NCBI RefSeq assembly: GCF_040939455.1 | Contig: NC_134108.1 | Location: 81,202,001 to 81,266,000, forward strand | Direction of reading: 5' to 3' | Source of the DNA: Microcebus murinus | Taxonomy: Eukaryota; Chordata; Mammalia; Primates; Cheirogaleidae | Length of the DNA: 64,000 nucleotides | In this document: in pieces, positions 12,485-25,095 of the stretch | Layout of the letters: each line of letters begins with the position of its first letter | Numbering within the stretch: the first letter of the stretch is position 1 | Notes under the pieces: generated by a model | What the model saw: only the letters and a program-made list of their open reading frames with translations | Told to the model about the DNA's origin: nothing | The model's database searches: none | Program-made: the position numbers and the translations under genes

Positions 12485-13690
12485 ACTCTAGGTCTTCAGT
12501 CTAAGACTCTTCCCTTGGTCCTGCCTCCTTCACACCTTGCCATTTTCTTTTTCTTCTGAACTACCAAATTTCTTGAAAGAGTCGTGCTCACCTATGTCTT
12601 TGGAATCTTACTTCTGCCACCATCCCTCCATTGACATGGTTCTGGGAAAGATCAGCAGTGACTTGTCTGGTAAATGGAGTGGCCTCCTCTCAGTCCTCAT
12701 TCTCATAGCCCACTCTGGGCATTTGGGAATGCTGACTTCTTTCTTCATCTTAAAACATTTATTTCCATTGGCTTTTAAAACATCATACCCATTTGATTCT
12801 TTGCCCACACCTCTGATTACTTTTCAAAATCTTTGAATGGCTCCTCTTATCTCTGTCCATACCTTATATATTGTAGGTCCTCAGAATTTTATTCTTAATC
12901 TTCTTATCACTTTGTCCCTGAACACCCCATACCACTGCCAAATTCTGTAACTTTGCCCATCATTTACAGAAAATCCCAAAGCTACAATCGATGCCCATAT
13001 GGCTCTCCTAAAGTACAGACTTGTAGTTTCTATTGCCTTCTGGGCATCTCCACTTGGATGACTCATAGTCATTTCAAAATCAACATGTTCAAATCCAAAC
13101 TCAATATATCCTCTCCTCCAGCCCCCCCAAACCTACTTCTTCTTCTGCATTTCCTATCTCAGTTAATGATGTTGGTCTCTAATTATTTGACTAAGCTAAA
13201 TCTGTCCATGCTTCTCCATTAATCCCCATATGTGATTGTTTTGTGCTGTCCTGTTGACCCTCTGTCCTCTCTGAAGCCACTGTCCCTGCCTTTTTTTCAG
13301 GTCTATATAGTTTCCCACTGAGACTGTTCCTACAACCCTGTTCATCTTGTCTCTCTTTAGTCCATCCTACATACCATTAGCAGAGATATTTTTCTAAAAT
13401 AAATCTGGCTACTTTTTTCTTCTCCTTACAAATAGAGCCCACTGTTTTTGGCCTTAGGAGAAAGTTACTCCTTGTGGCATTCAGGAGATGATCTGACCCA
13501 AAATGACTTTTCCCAAATTATCCCTCCACATTGCTCAAATGCTTAGTCTCTGCTTCATTTATGTTACACAATTATGTGAACACACCACTCCCTTTTTTGG
13601 CTCTGTGGTTTTGCACATCTCATTCCTTCATTTTTTTCCCCCCTGAATTCTTTGCCTAGTAAACTCCTATTCTCTTAACAATTAGCAAGA
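12485..13690 (+). repeat. L2 LINE, long 3' portion
   Basis: Plus-strand L2 pattern. CATCTCCACTTGGATGACTC and AACATGTTCAAATCCAAACT are from the distal ORF2 region, with a CCCAAACCTACTTCTTCTTC segment after them. Then come a CAGGAGATGATCTGACC-like segment and CACCACTCCCTTTTTTGGC. ORF2 is broken by stops; the longest frame is 99 codons (12537-12836) and is not a functional gene. L2 has long been inactive in placental mammals. Confidence 0.75.
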
Positions 13691-13844
13691 CACAAAAACC
13701 TGAAATTTTCTGAGCATCCATATTCAAGAGGATTGATTCATAGAAGTTAAACTCGTAGTATCACTGTAAATATAACTTTGAATCAATTTATTAATTTAGG
13801 ATGAAATGTATAACTATCCAACAAATTTTAAGGTTTATAATTTC

Positions 13845-15105
13845 AACTCAAAATGAATAAAAGACCTACACATAAGACCTGAAACTATAAAACTCTTATC
13901 AGAAAACACAGGGAAAAATCTCCTTGCCATTGGCCTTGGTATTGCTTTCTTAGATATTACACCAAAAGATCAGGCTTCAAAAGTAAAAATAAATAAATGG
14001 AACTACATTAAATTACAAAGCTGCACAGCAAAGGAAACAATTAACAAAATGAAAAGGTAATCTTTGGATTGGGAAAAATATTTGCAAACTGTATATCTGA
14101 TAAGGTGTTAATATCCCAAATTTGTAAGGAACTCATACAACACAATAGCAAAAAGAAAAAACCTGATTAAAAAATGGGCAAAGTATGGCCAACCAGAATA
14201 TGAACAATTGCTAATTAATAGGAAAATGCAAATCAAAACCACTATGAGACATCACCTCACATCTGTTAGGATAGCTATTGTCAAAAAGACAAGAGATAAG
14301 TATTGGCAAGGATGTGAAGAAAAGGGAAGCTTTGTACACTTGGAATGTAGATTGGTGTAGCCATTATGGAAAACAATATGGAGGTTCCCAAAGACATTAA
14401 ATACAGAATTACTATATGACCCAGCAATCACTCTTCTGGGTTTATACCCAACAGAAATGAAGTCACCACCTCATAAAGATATCTGCATTCTCATGTCCAT
14501 TGAAGCATCATTCACAATAGCCACGATATGGAAGCAACCTAAGTGTCTATGGATGAATGGATAAAAAATTTGGTATATGTATATACAATGGAATGTTATT
14601 TAGCCTTTAAAAATGAGGAGACCCTGACATTTGCCACAACATAGATAGACCTGGAGGACATTATGCTAAGTGAAATAAGCCAAACACAGAAAGAAAAAAT
14701 ATTGTGTGATCTCACTTATATATAAAATCTAAAAAAAGGTCAAATGTACAGAGATTGACAATAAAGCAGTGGTTATAAGGGTCAGGGTGGAGGAGAGGAA
14801 ATGGGAAGATATAGGTCAAAGGTTACAAAGTAGCAGATATGTAAGATAAATAATTCTAAATATCTAATGTACAACATGAGAACTATAGTTAATAATTGTG
14901 CATTGTATTCAGGATTTTTGCTAAATGAATAGATTATAGGTGCACATGCCACAGGGAGAAAAAAGTGGGTAACTCTGTGAGATGATGGATATGTTAATTT
15001 GTTTCACTTTAGTAAGCATTTTACTATATATGTATCTCATAACATCATGCTGCATACCTTAAATATACAAAATGAAATTTATCTTGAAAATTTTTAAAAA
15101 AGAAG
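13845..15105 (+). repeat. L1M (L1MA/MB-like) LINE 3' end
   Basis: Distal ORF2 plus 3' UTR in plus orientation. Landmarks are AAGACCTGAAACTATAAAAC, CTTAGATATTACACCAAAAG, AAAATGCAAATCAAAACCAC, TATATGACCCAGCAATCACT, and the conserved ORF2 end around 14580-14690. The 3' UTR has a GGTCAGGGTGGAGGAGAGGA block and a terminal region near TACCTTAAATATACAAAATG followed by an A-rich tail at 15085-15105. Multiple stops; non-functional. Confidence 0.88.
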
Positions 15106-15556
15106 AAAGAGTGAAGTTTATTATGGCTAGTGTAACTCAGGAAAATCTCCATGGGAAGCAACATTTTTTATAAGTCAAAGGACTAGACTCTAAAATAGCA
15201 ATAAAAAGTATAGTAGACTAAATACATAAACCAGTAACAGTTATTTATTATCATTATCAAGTATTATGTTCTAGACATAATTGTATGTGTTAAACTTTTA
15301 TATGACTGGCTGTGCAGTAGGTTTGTTTACATCAGCATCACCATAAACTCATGAGTAATTTGTTGTGCGATGGTGTTAGGATGATTATGATGTCGCTAGG
15401 CGACCACTTATGGGACCTTGTGGTCATATATGCATTCCATCTTATATGCAGACCGTCGTTGACCAAAATGTTGTATGGTGCATGACTGTAATTGTAAGGT
15501 AATTACTGTGATTGCAAAGTCTCTGATCTTTCTGCCTGTCCCCTTCAGGAACTATT
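15105..15556. other. Unassigned DNA
   Basis: No gene. It contains a slightly CpG-enriched patch at 15365-15460 (GATGTCGCTAGGCGACC), which may be a decayed DNA transposon, but no inverted termini were found. Confidence 0.35.
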
Positions 15557-15566
15557 AAGAATGCTT

Positions 15567-16930
<1,364 letters not shown>

Positions 16931-16935
16931 ATCTG

Positions 16936-17017
16936 AGCTGTTATTGGTTGGGTATTAACTCTTTTGATTACAGCCTAGTGGAGGCCAAGGTCATGGGTTC
17001 AATTCTTACATAGTCCA
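16936..17017 (+). pseudogene. Possible tRNA-like relic (tRNA-Ile-like 3' half)
   Basis: The 3' half, GCCAAGGTCATGGGTTCAAT and the following bases to TAGTCCA, resembles the variable loop, T arm and acceptor of a eukaryotic tRNA-Ile gene. It includes a degenerate B box (GGGTTCAATTC against the usual GGTTCGANTCC). The 5' half retains only a GGTTGGGTA-like D-arm hint and is out of register by several bases. A fossil tRNA or a tRNA-derived SINE head is possible, as is chance. Confidence 0.3.
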
Positions 17018-17019
17018 AT

Positions 17020-18320
17020 TAGCTTCACTTGCTTTGGGGCCTGCAGTCTCACTCCTAGACTGTCTCTAGCCATTGTGAAAATGCATGTATTGTACCCATA
17101 GGGCACTGTCTAAAAGAATGGATAAATGTGTGCAAATCTGTAGTTAGTAATGGAAAATCAATTGGAAGTCCATATACCCTATTAACAGTGATTCAGTAAT
17201 GTATACAAAAGCACACTAAAAAAAAGTGCTTTTTAATTAATTATTTGTATTTTTTACCTCAAAAACAGAAGACAGGAAGAATTCTATGGAAAATCTCCCT
17301 TTATATTCTTTTTCCTAGACATTCTGAAAATTTCTCTAACATTTTGTGTATTTTTTTCCAAAATGATCTCTCAAATTTTCCTTCTGAACACCTTCAGTGA
17401 GGTAGGCAAGATGTCTGTAAGGCACATGGAAATAAATATGATTTTATCTTGTGCTTCTAGAACATTTTAGATTAGGTCATGATTTTGGAAAGCTTTGAGA
17501 TATCTGGCACATGAGCAAGTGAATTTCTCACTATTCTTTTTTCTTATCTTTTTTTTTTTTTTTTTTTTTTACAATGTTTAAAAAGTGTGATTAGTATTCT
17601 GATAAATGGTTGAGAAGTTTTGGGTTTGATGTGAGAAATTTCAGTTGTGTGTTGAATAACTTAGGGTGGTTTGAATGGGGTGATGAAGAAATGGCAAGAT
17701 GGATAATTATTTGATAAATCAATTTTAGGTTGTGCTTTAACAGCAATTCTTAGAACAGGTCACCTGTCATTTGCTGTTTCCTGTTTGTCCACTGCTAATT
17801 TATTGTAATGAAGGCATCTCAGACTTCAATGGTTTGAAGAAAGGCTTCCTTATCAGAACCATGGCTTCAGCTAATCTCTCACCAAGTTTCTGGCAGGGAC
17901 ATCTTTTCAGATTTTGCCAAGATTAGATGAGAAAGAGCTCAGACCATGCATCTTTTGTGGAAAACTGAACTGTAAGGGAATCTAGCATTCTCTAATTATT
18001 GCAGTTTGCCCATTTGGCAGTTTTTAGATAGATCTTACCTCTTCTCATTTCAGTGACCCAGCTGATAGTAGGGACTTGCAAAAATTTTGTGTTAGAATTT
18101 GATAGTATGAATTTGTAAGCTTTTAGCCATGATTTCCATGGGTTCTCAGGTTGGCAAACTGGGGAATATCACACCCTTGTCTTTTGCAACTATTTTTGCA
18201 TTAGTATAGTTTCTTATAATGCAGCTTTTAATTTTTTTGTTTTCAAATCTCTATTCATATTTTTCTGAAACAAAAAAAGTATGTTTACGTATATAAGTAA
18301 TTCATGAGTGTGCTCTTGTT
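17020..18320. other. Unassigned DNA with a T-run
   Basis: No gene. An oligo-T run at about 17550-17571 may be the tail of a minus-strand retroinsertion, but no element body could be recognised next to it. Confidence 0.4.
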
Positions 18321-18340
18321 GTTAAAAAAAAAAAAAAAGG

Positions 18341-18677
18341 GGCCGGGCGCTGTGGCTCACGCCTGTAATCCTAGCTCTTGGGAGGCCGAGGCGGGCGGAT
18401 TGCTCAAGGTCAGGAGTTCAAAACCAGCCTGAGCAAGAGCGAGACCCCGTCTCTACTATAAATAGAAAGAAATTAATTGGCCAACTGATATATATATAAA
18501 AAATTAGCCGGGCATGGTGGCACATGCCTGTAGTCCCAGCTACTCGGGAGGCTGAGGCAGAAGGATCACTCGAGCCCAGGAGTTTGAGGTTGCTGTGAGC
18601 TAGGCTGATGCCACGGCACTCACTCTAGCCTGGACAACAAAGCGAGACTCTGTCTCAAAAAAAAAAAAAAAAAAAAA
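18341..18677 (+). mobile_element. Alu SINE, dimeric, strepsirrhine type
   Basis: Near-complete young-looking Alu beginning GGCCGGGCGCTGTGGCTCAC, with the diagnostic middle ACTATAAATAGAAAGAAATT and a TATATATATA insertion before the right monomer. It ends in a pure A-tail of about 22. It inserted next to an existing A-run (18324-18338); a short AAAAAAGG word on both sides is consistent with a target duplication. Confidence 0.96.
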
Positions 18678-18678
18678 G

Positions 18679-20300
18679 GCAGTACAGATAAAGCCAAAGT
18701 CCCCTTTGATCATTCATGTTCCCTACTGGCTTTTCCAGAGGTAATTGCAGTTATTATCAGTTGCTGTGACTTCTTCCAGCCCTCTCTTTATACATTCACA
18801 TATATGTATGTATATGGTATACACGCATATCAGTTAAAATGTATCATATGGTTTCTATTTTAGATCTTTTAGTGCCCAGAATATTATTTGAGTTTTGCTA
18901 CACTTTGTTATATTTATCTGTAGACTTTGTCACATTCCAGACTCATTTTTCCTTATCAGGTTTCCACACATTTCTAGTAATAGCCCTTCACATTTTCTTA
19001 TTATTTTGCCTCACAATACAGCACAGTGTGATAACGTACTTGTAACTCTCAAAACCACATCTTTTTACCAAACCTATTTTAATCTCAGTTAGAAAATTGG
19101 AGATGGTTCAAATTAAATTGGCCAGAAAAAAATGCCTTCTCTCCTGGTTACTGCTCTCAGTTTGGTGACCATAACAGAAGTTTTTAGTGGCATGAAATAC
19201 CAGTTAGGGATTTTTGGGAAAAGGAGTTATAAATTTTAAACTTCTTCCCTTTCCCAGAGTCACAGAGGTTTTTATGATCTTGATAATCTCAAGCTATCTT
19301 GAAAGATCCATACTTTGAGACAGAATCTTCATTTCATGGAAATGGAAGATAGGTCAGTTGGTCAACAATATTTACCAGTGGCCACATAATAGCCAGGCAT
19401 TGCAATAGATTTGTTCCTAATAAACGTTAAGTGAAAGTCGAGTATTCATAAATGGCATTTTATGTTAAATGGAATAGGGGAGTATCTTAGGCAGGAATTC
19501 TTATTGCAAGACACCCACCTAAACCTAGAATTCAAGGTTATTGAATTTTAACTCTGCATGCTCTCTTGTTTGTTTTCTGGTCTGCCACCTTCTCCTGCTT
19601 TTATTGGCCTAATCTCCCCTCTCCCCTGACCTGCTACAGTTTTAGTTCCCTATAACGATAGCATGCACTTGGCTTTGTCTTACCATGGTATGGTTTTATG
19701 CTTTCTCTCCATGACCTTGTTGGTTCCAGAACCTAACACAAGTGAGCTCTCTTTGTCTTTGTTCTATCAATCCTTTAATCTACCAATAAGCTAGCCAGGT
19801 CTTGGGGAAAGGAAATGGTCTTGGGGACAGGGAATGAAATTGCATGGTACAAATATGGATGTCTGGGCTGGATCATTGTGTGGGATTACAGGTAAAAGTA
19901 GTTTTCAGAGACAGAGGCTACGTATGGGACAGGTACCCCCAGACATATCTCCCACTGGGAACACACTCAACTATTTAAATGAAAAGCCCTTTGGTGAAAA
20001 TGGCAAAATAGTTGATTCTTTTTTTTTTTCTTGGAACAAGAATAACTTATCTGTTTCCTTCTGTGCATAGCACATTGGTATAATAATCTAAGTATCATTA
20101 TCAGCAGAGGCATTGTGTGACTAAAATTGTTGGAATATGCAAACTGATACATTGATGGTAAAATTCTCCATGAAGGTGGAATGGGGGGAGAGAGAGAAGT
20201 TTTTCTTTCAATTTATTTTCAATCACATTAGGAAACTTGAAATTTCTCTTCTGTTTTACAAAAACAGAAACATGAATTATTTTTTATGATTTACCTGATT
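18679..20300. other. Unassigned DNA
   Basis: No gene. Overlapping short frames at 18839-19092 are T-rich and read as hydrophobic peptides, which is expected from composition. A purine/pyrimidine-alternating TATATGTATGTATATGG patch lies near 18801-18817. Confidence 0.35.
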
Positions 20301-20394
20301 TCATGAATTTAACTCTATCTCCTGGTTTATCTGGCAAGATTGGGCACATTCAGGGTGGTATGGCCATAGACTATCACCTGGTTTATCTGGTACT

Positions 20395-21040
20395 TCAGCA
20401 AATTCTCCTGGTTCTACCTGTAAAATATATCCTGAATGTGACCACTTCTTATTATATGTACTGGCCATGTTATTTCTCTGATTAAAATCTTCTAATGTCT
20501 ATCCACAATAATTAAAGTAATAACCAGACTCTTTATCATGCTGGACAAGAGCCTACATGCTCCAACCCAAGCCTATCTCCCATACTTTATTGCCTACCAC
20601 TTTCACCCTCATCTACTGTGTTCTATCTTTTCCTTCAAAGCTCATTCTCATCGCCACGTATTTTCACTTTCTGTGTCCTCTACCTAGAACTCTCTTTCCC
20701 CGGATCTTGCTGTAGCTGGTACCTTTTCTTTTTGGTGTAAGTGCAAATGTTATTTTCACATGAAAAGAGAACTTTTCTGACTCTCTGAGGCCCTCCTCCG
20801 CATAACTCTATTTCATTATCTCTTTGAATTTCCTTCATGGCTTTTTTTTTACCAACAGAAATGATCTTATTTTATTTTTAATATCTGTATTTCCTATCCA
20901 TGTCTATCCACTACAAAGAGGGTACATGATTGGAAGAATTTTGTCTTGTTTATTGATATATCTACCTAGGATAATGTCTAGCTCATAATCAGTAGTCTAA
21001 ATATTTGCTGAATGAATAAAAGAGCAAATGAATGAATGCT
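20395..21040 (+). repeat. L2 LINE 3' end
   Basis: Plus-strand L2 order: AATATATCCTGAATGTGACC, ACAAGAGCCTACATGCTCCA, a TGTCCTCTACCTAGAACTCT segment, the ACTTTTCTGACTCTCTGAGG region and a 3' end like GCTGAATGAATAAA at 21008-21021. Decayed and non-coding. Confidence 0.8.
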
Positions 21041-21244
21041 ATCATGCTTCCTACTCTGTTAGCTATTTATAGTTATATGTTCATTTATATTACGATATTA
21101 GGTGGGGCTTATGTGCCCCTCATTATTACCATTATAAATCCAAATCCTATCTATTTACCTAAAGCCACATGTCTTAGGCATTCATTGGGATATTTAGTAC
21201 AATCCTAACTATTTTCAGAAGACACAATAGAGAGGCCACCAAAA

Positions 21245-21395
21245 TTGCTTTTGGAGTCAGCCAGACCTGGGTTTGAATCTAGGTTCCATAACTTACTGAC
21301 TTTGTCACCCTAGGCCAATGGCTTAAACAGATGCAAAATGCCTGGTATGATGCTCAATAATGAGTGGCAGCTGTCATCCTCACACTGTATACCAC
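21245..21395 (+). repeat. MIR SINE
   Basis: GGAGTCAGCCAGACCTGGGT and TTTGAATCTAGGTTCCATAA are hallmark MIR core words, followed by a shortened tail. Confidence 0.85.
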
Positions 21396-21979
21396 TTTTG
21401 TTAAGTAAATTCATGAGGTATTTTGTAAGTTATGGGCCGTTGCTACCAGCAGATTGGGGTTAAGTGTGAGAAACAGCACTGATGAGAAATGTTAAAAAAA
21501 AAAATTCCAAGTTAATTTGACCACTTGGCCAGATGCTCTTTCAATATAGATAGTCTTCTAAACAAATTTCTTTATAGTAATAATTTTTACCAAGAAGAAA
21601 AATAAATATAAATAAGAATTTGATAAATTTGCCAGTATCATGTAAATTGTAAATTCTCAGAATTTTATAATTCATATGTAAAAGATATAAATATACAACA
21701 TGACGATGGAGATGCATAAATTGCTTTTTGAAAAAAATTAATCAGACAGGTTTGTGTCTGCATTCATTCATTTATCATTTTTTAATTGAGTTTCTACAGA
21801 GGCTAGGCATAGTGTTATTAATATGTTGAAATGACGAACTTATTTGAAATGCATAAATAATTAACCTTTGTCTGAACCTCAGTAAGGTATCTGGTACCAT
21901 ATTTCTTAACTTTATTTTCAAACCATGCAAATTAATTATGATACAAAATGTTACTTGCCCAGTTCACTAATTGGGTAAG

Positions 21980-23260
21980 AATAGTATTTCAACAAATGAT
22001 GCTGGGACACCTATTATCCACATGCAAAAGAATGAAGTTGGGCCCCTATCTCACACTGTATACAAAAGTTAGCTCAAAATGGATCATCAACCTAATGTAA
22101 GAGCTGAAACTATCAAACTCTTAGAAGAAAACATGGAAGTAACTCTATGATTTGGGGTTAGATAATAGTGTCTTAGATATTACACCAAAAGCAAAGGTGA
22201 CAAAGGAAAAAATGGTAAATTAAACTACATAAAATAAAAAAAAAACTTTGTGCTGCAAAGGATGCTATTAAGAAAGTAAAAAAAACAGCTCAAAGTATGG
22301 GAAAAATATTTTCAAATCATATATATGATAAGGGATTTATATCCAGGATACATAAAGAACTCATAGAATGCAATAATACAATAAAAAGACTAACATCCCA
22401 ATTACACATGGGTAAAGGATTTGAATAGCTATTTCTTCCAAGGAAATATACAAATGACCAATGAACACATCAAAAGATGTGCACATCATCAGGCATTAGG
22501 GAAATGCAGATCAAAGCCTCAATGAAATGCCACTTCACATACTCTAGGACAGCTGTTGAAAAACAAACAAACTCAAGAAAATAGAACGTGTTGGCAAGGA
22601 GAAATATGGAGAAACTGGAACATTCATGCACTGCTGGTAGGAATAAAAGTAAAAGGTGGAGCCACTGTAAAAGTTTAACATAGAACTAACAACTCAGCAA
22701 TTCCACCCCTAGGTCTATACCGCCAAAATTTGAAAACAGAGACTCAAATAGATACTTGGATGCCAATGTTCATACTAACATTATTCACAATAGCCAAAAG
22801 GTGGAAATATCCAAATGCCTATCAAATGATGAAAGATAAAGAATATGTGGTATATCCATACAATGGAGTATTTTCAGCCATAAAAAGGAATGAAGATCTG
22901 ATACATGTTACAACACAGATGAACCTTGAAAACATTATGATAAATGAATGAAGCCAGTCACAAAAAAACACATATTGTATGATTCCATTTATATGAAATA
23001 TCTAAATAGGCAAATCCATAGAGATACCAAGTAGATGAATGGTTGCAGAGAGTGGTGGTGGTAGGGGAGATGGGTATTGACAGCAGTGGATATAGGGTTT
23101 CTTTAAAGGGGGACAAAAATGTTCTAAAATTAGATGTAGTGATTGTGTACAACCCTGTGATTATACCAGAAAGCATTGAATTGTGCACTTTAAATGGTTG
23201 AATTATATGGCATATGAATTTTATCTCAATGAAGCCATTAAAAATGTGTTTTCTATGAAA
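21980..23260 (+). repeat. L1M LINE 3' fragment
   Basis: Distal ORF2 and 3' UTR of an old L1, in the order ATGATGCTGGGACACCTATT, AGCTGAAACTATCAAACTCT, TTAGATATTACACCAAAAGC, then a GGATTTATATCCAGGATACA segment, ACTCAGCAATTCCACCCCTA, ATCCATACAATGGAGTATTT and a 3' UTR block ending near 23260. Reading frames are broken. It is a second L1M copy distinct from the one at 13.8 kb. Confidence 0.88.
22730..22951 (+). pseudogene. Remnant of L1 ORF2 C-terminal coding region
   Basis: A 73-codon open frame covering part of the C-terminal tail of L1 ORF2, as judged by position just before the 3' UTR and by the words FTIAKRWKYPNA and FSAIKRNED. These correspond to the family's conserved tail block. There is no endonuclease or reverse-transcriptase domain in this frame, and the upstream sequence is interrupted by stops and frame changes. 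It is a dead LINE fragment. Confidence 0.7.
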
Positions 23261-24160
23261 ATTAGCATAGAAATTTGTAAATAAAAAGCTATATTCAAAG
23301 GCATTTAAATTGCTCAATAGGTCACCAGATGGTTTCAATTCAAATGCAACTAATTTATTAATTTGTAAGTGTATGCTTCTAATAGTTGCATATATATATT
23401 TATCTGTTTTCAGTCTGGGGGGCAGTTCATGGGTTTTGATCCTTCCTTAGTCCGTTATAATATTTATCATAGCAAAAAATAGATAAATTGCAGGAAAAAC
23501 ATTTTGCCTTTCCCCATCAGTTTCTTCCCTGTTTTCATGTGTGCCAAATTATAAAATGCTAGCATTCTAAATTTTCATATGGAATACCTAAATATGCTAT
23601 AAAGAAAGTTTCCTTATTAATTCTTCTTCTCTTCTTTGACCCAATGTATTATAAACTTTACTTCTCTATGTCTACCATGCCTAGAAGGATTTTGGGTTTG
23701 GGCTTTGCTTAAACTACTTTTAAGCCAAGACTGGGTCTCCCAATCTATGCCATCTAGTGGCAAGGTTGAAGAAATACTGGTTTTCTACAGAGCTTTAAAT
23801 GTGCAAATGTTGGTAAATGTCCAAGAAATGTTAAGAACCATCAGCATATTAATGACTAATTGTTATGTTTACTCTTTAATTCAAAGCAGCCAACTATGTG
23901 TTTACATATAGAGCTTATAAGTCTTTCATTTTTTACTGTTGGCTGCCTGAAATACAAAACTTTGGAATCCAAGACAAACTAATTTATTACTAGCTTCTAA
24001 CCACTTATAATTGAGGCAAACGGGATTTTACAAAAATATTTCTGTTTGCAGTGTAAACAGAAGACAACTGAAGAATTTGTTAATTTTTCAGTCATATTAC
24101 CTACATTATCTTAAATCTTGATATATACATATGTTAAATGTTGCTTATGTTCATTGTTTT
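23260..24160. other. Unassigned DNA
   Basis: No gene and no repeat I can name. The 91-codon frame at 23636-23911 has no recognisable domain. Confidence 0.35.
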
Positions 24161-24174
24161 AAATTAAGTTTTAC

Positions 24175-25095
24175 GATAAAGGGCTGATAACTAGAATCTA
24201 TACAGAACTTAGGAAAATCAGGAAGAAAAAATCAAACAACTCCATTCAACAATGGGCAAAGGATATGAAAAGAAACATTTCAAAAGATAGACTGATGGCC
24301 AACAAACATAGCAAAAATTGCTCAACATCTCTAATCATCAGGGAAAAATGCAAATCAAACCACAATGAGATATAACTTAACTTCAGTGACACTGGCTTTT
24401 GTCAAAAAGTCCCAAAACAAAAAATGTTGGTGTGGATGAGGAGAGATAGGAATGCTCGTACACTGCTGGTGGGAATGCAAATTAATACAACCTCTATGAA
24501 AAATAATATGGAGAAACTTCAAAGAATAAAAGTAGAACTACCATTTGACCCAACAATTCCACTACTGGGTATTTACCCAAAGGAAAAAAAAGACATTCTA
24601 TAATAAAGACTTCTGCACTCAAATGTTTATAGCAGCACAATTCACAATTGCAAAGATGTGGAAACAACCCAAGTGCCCATCAATACGTGAGTGGACTAAT
24701 AAAATGTGGTATATGTATACTATGGAGTACTACTCAGCCATAAAGAACAATGGTGAACTAATACCTCTTGTATAATCCTGGATGGAGCTGGAGCCCATTC
24801 TACTAAGTGAAGTATCACAAGAATGGAAAAACGAGTACCACATGTACCCACCACTAAATTGGTACTAATTGATCAACACTTATATGCACATATGGAAGTA
24901 ACATTCATCTGATATTGGGCAGGTGGGAGGGGGTGGAGGGGTTGAGTAAATTCACACCTAATGGGTGTGGTGCGCACTGTCTGGGGGATGGGCACGCTTG
25001 TAGGTCTGACTCGGGCAGTGCAAAGGCAATATATGTAACAAAGTGTTTGTACCATCATAATATCCTAAATTAAAAAATAAATTAAAAAGAAAAAT
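24175..25095 (+). mobile_element. L1 LINE, 5'-truncated, strepsirrhine lineage
   Basis: About 0.9 kb of L1 3' sequence. It runs from AGGGCTGATAACTAGAATCT in distal ORF2 through CATTTGACCCAACAATTCCA to a 3' UTR with a G-rich block (GGTGGGAGGGGGTGGAGGGG at 24922-24941) and an A-rich end. The 3' UTR (GGGGATGGGCACGCTTGTAG) matches the type seen at 43.0 and 46.4 kb, which I associate with strepsirrhine L1. The flanks AATTAAGTTTTA (about 24162-24173) and AATTAAGCTTTA (after the tail) look like a target duplication with one mismatch. Confidence 0.9.
24545..24775 (+). pseudogene. L1 ORF2 C-terminal remnant
   Basis: A 76-codon frame inside the truncated L1. It includes words typical of the ORF2 tail (FTIAKMWKQPKCPS and MEYYSAIKNNGEL). 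It lacks the reverse-transcriptase and endonuclease domains because the element is truncated, so it cannot retrotranspose. Confidence 0.8.

Noticed and set aside
12537..12836. A 99-codon plus-strand frame
   Set aside because: It lies inside an L2 relic; the surrounding frame is broken and no functional domain is present.
22958..23338. A 126-codon minus-strand frame
   Set aside because: It is the antisense reading of an L1M 3' UTR (the 21.98-23.26 kb element) plus adjacent DNA, so it is not an independent gene.
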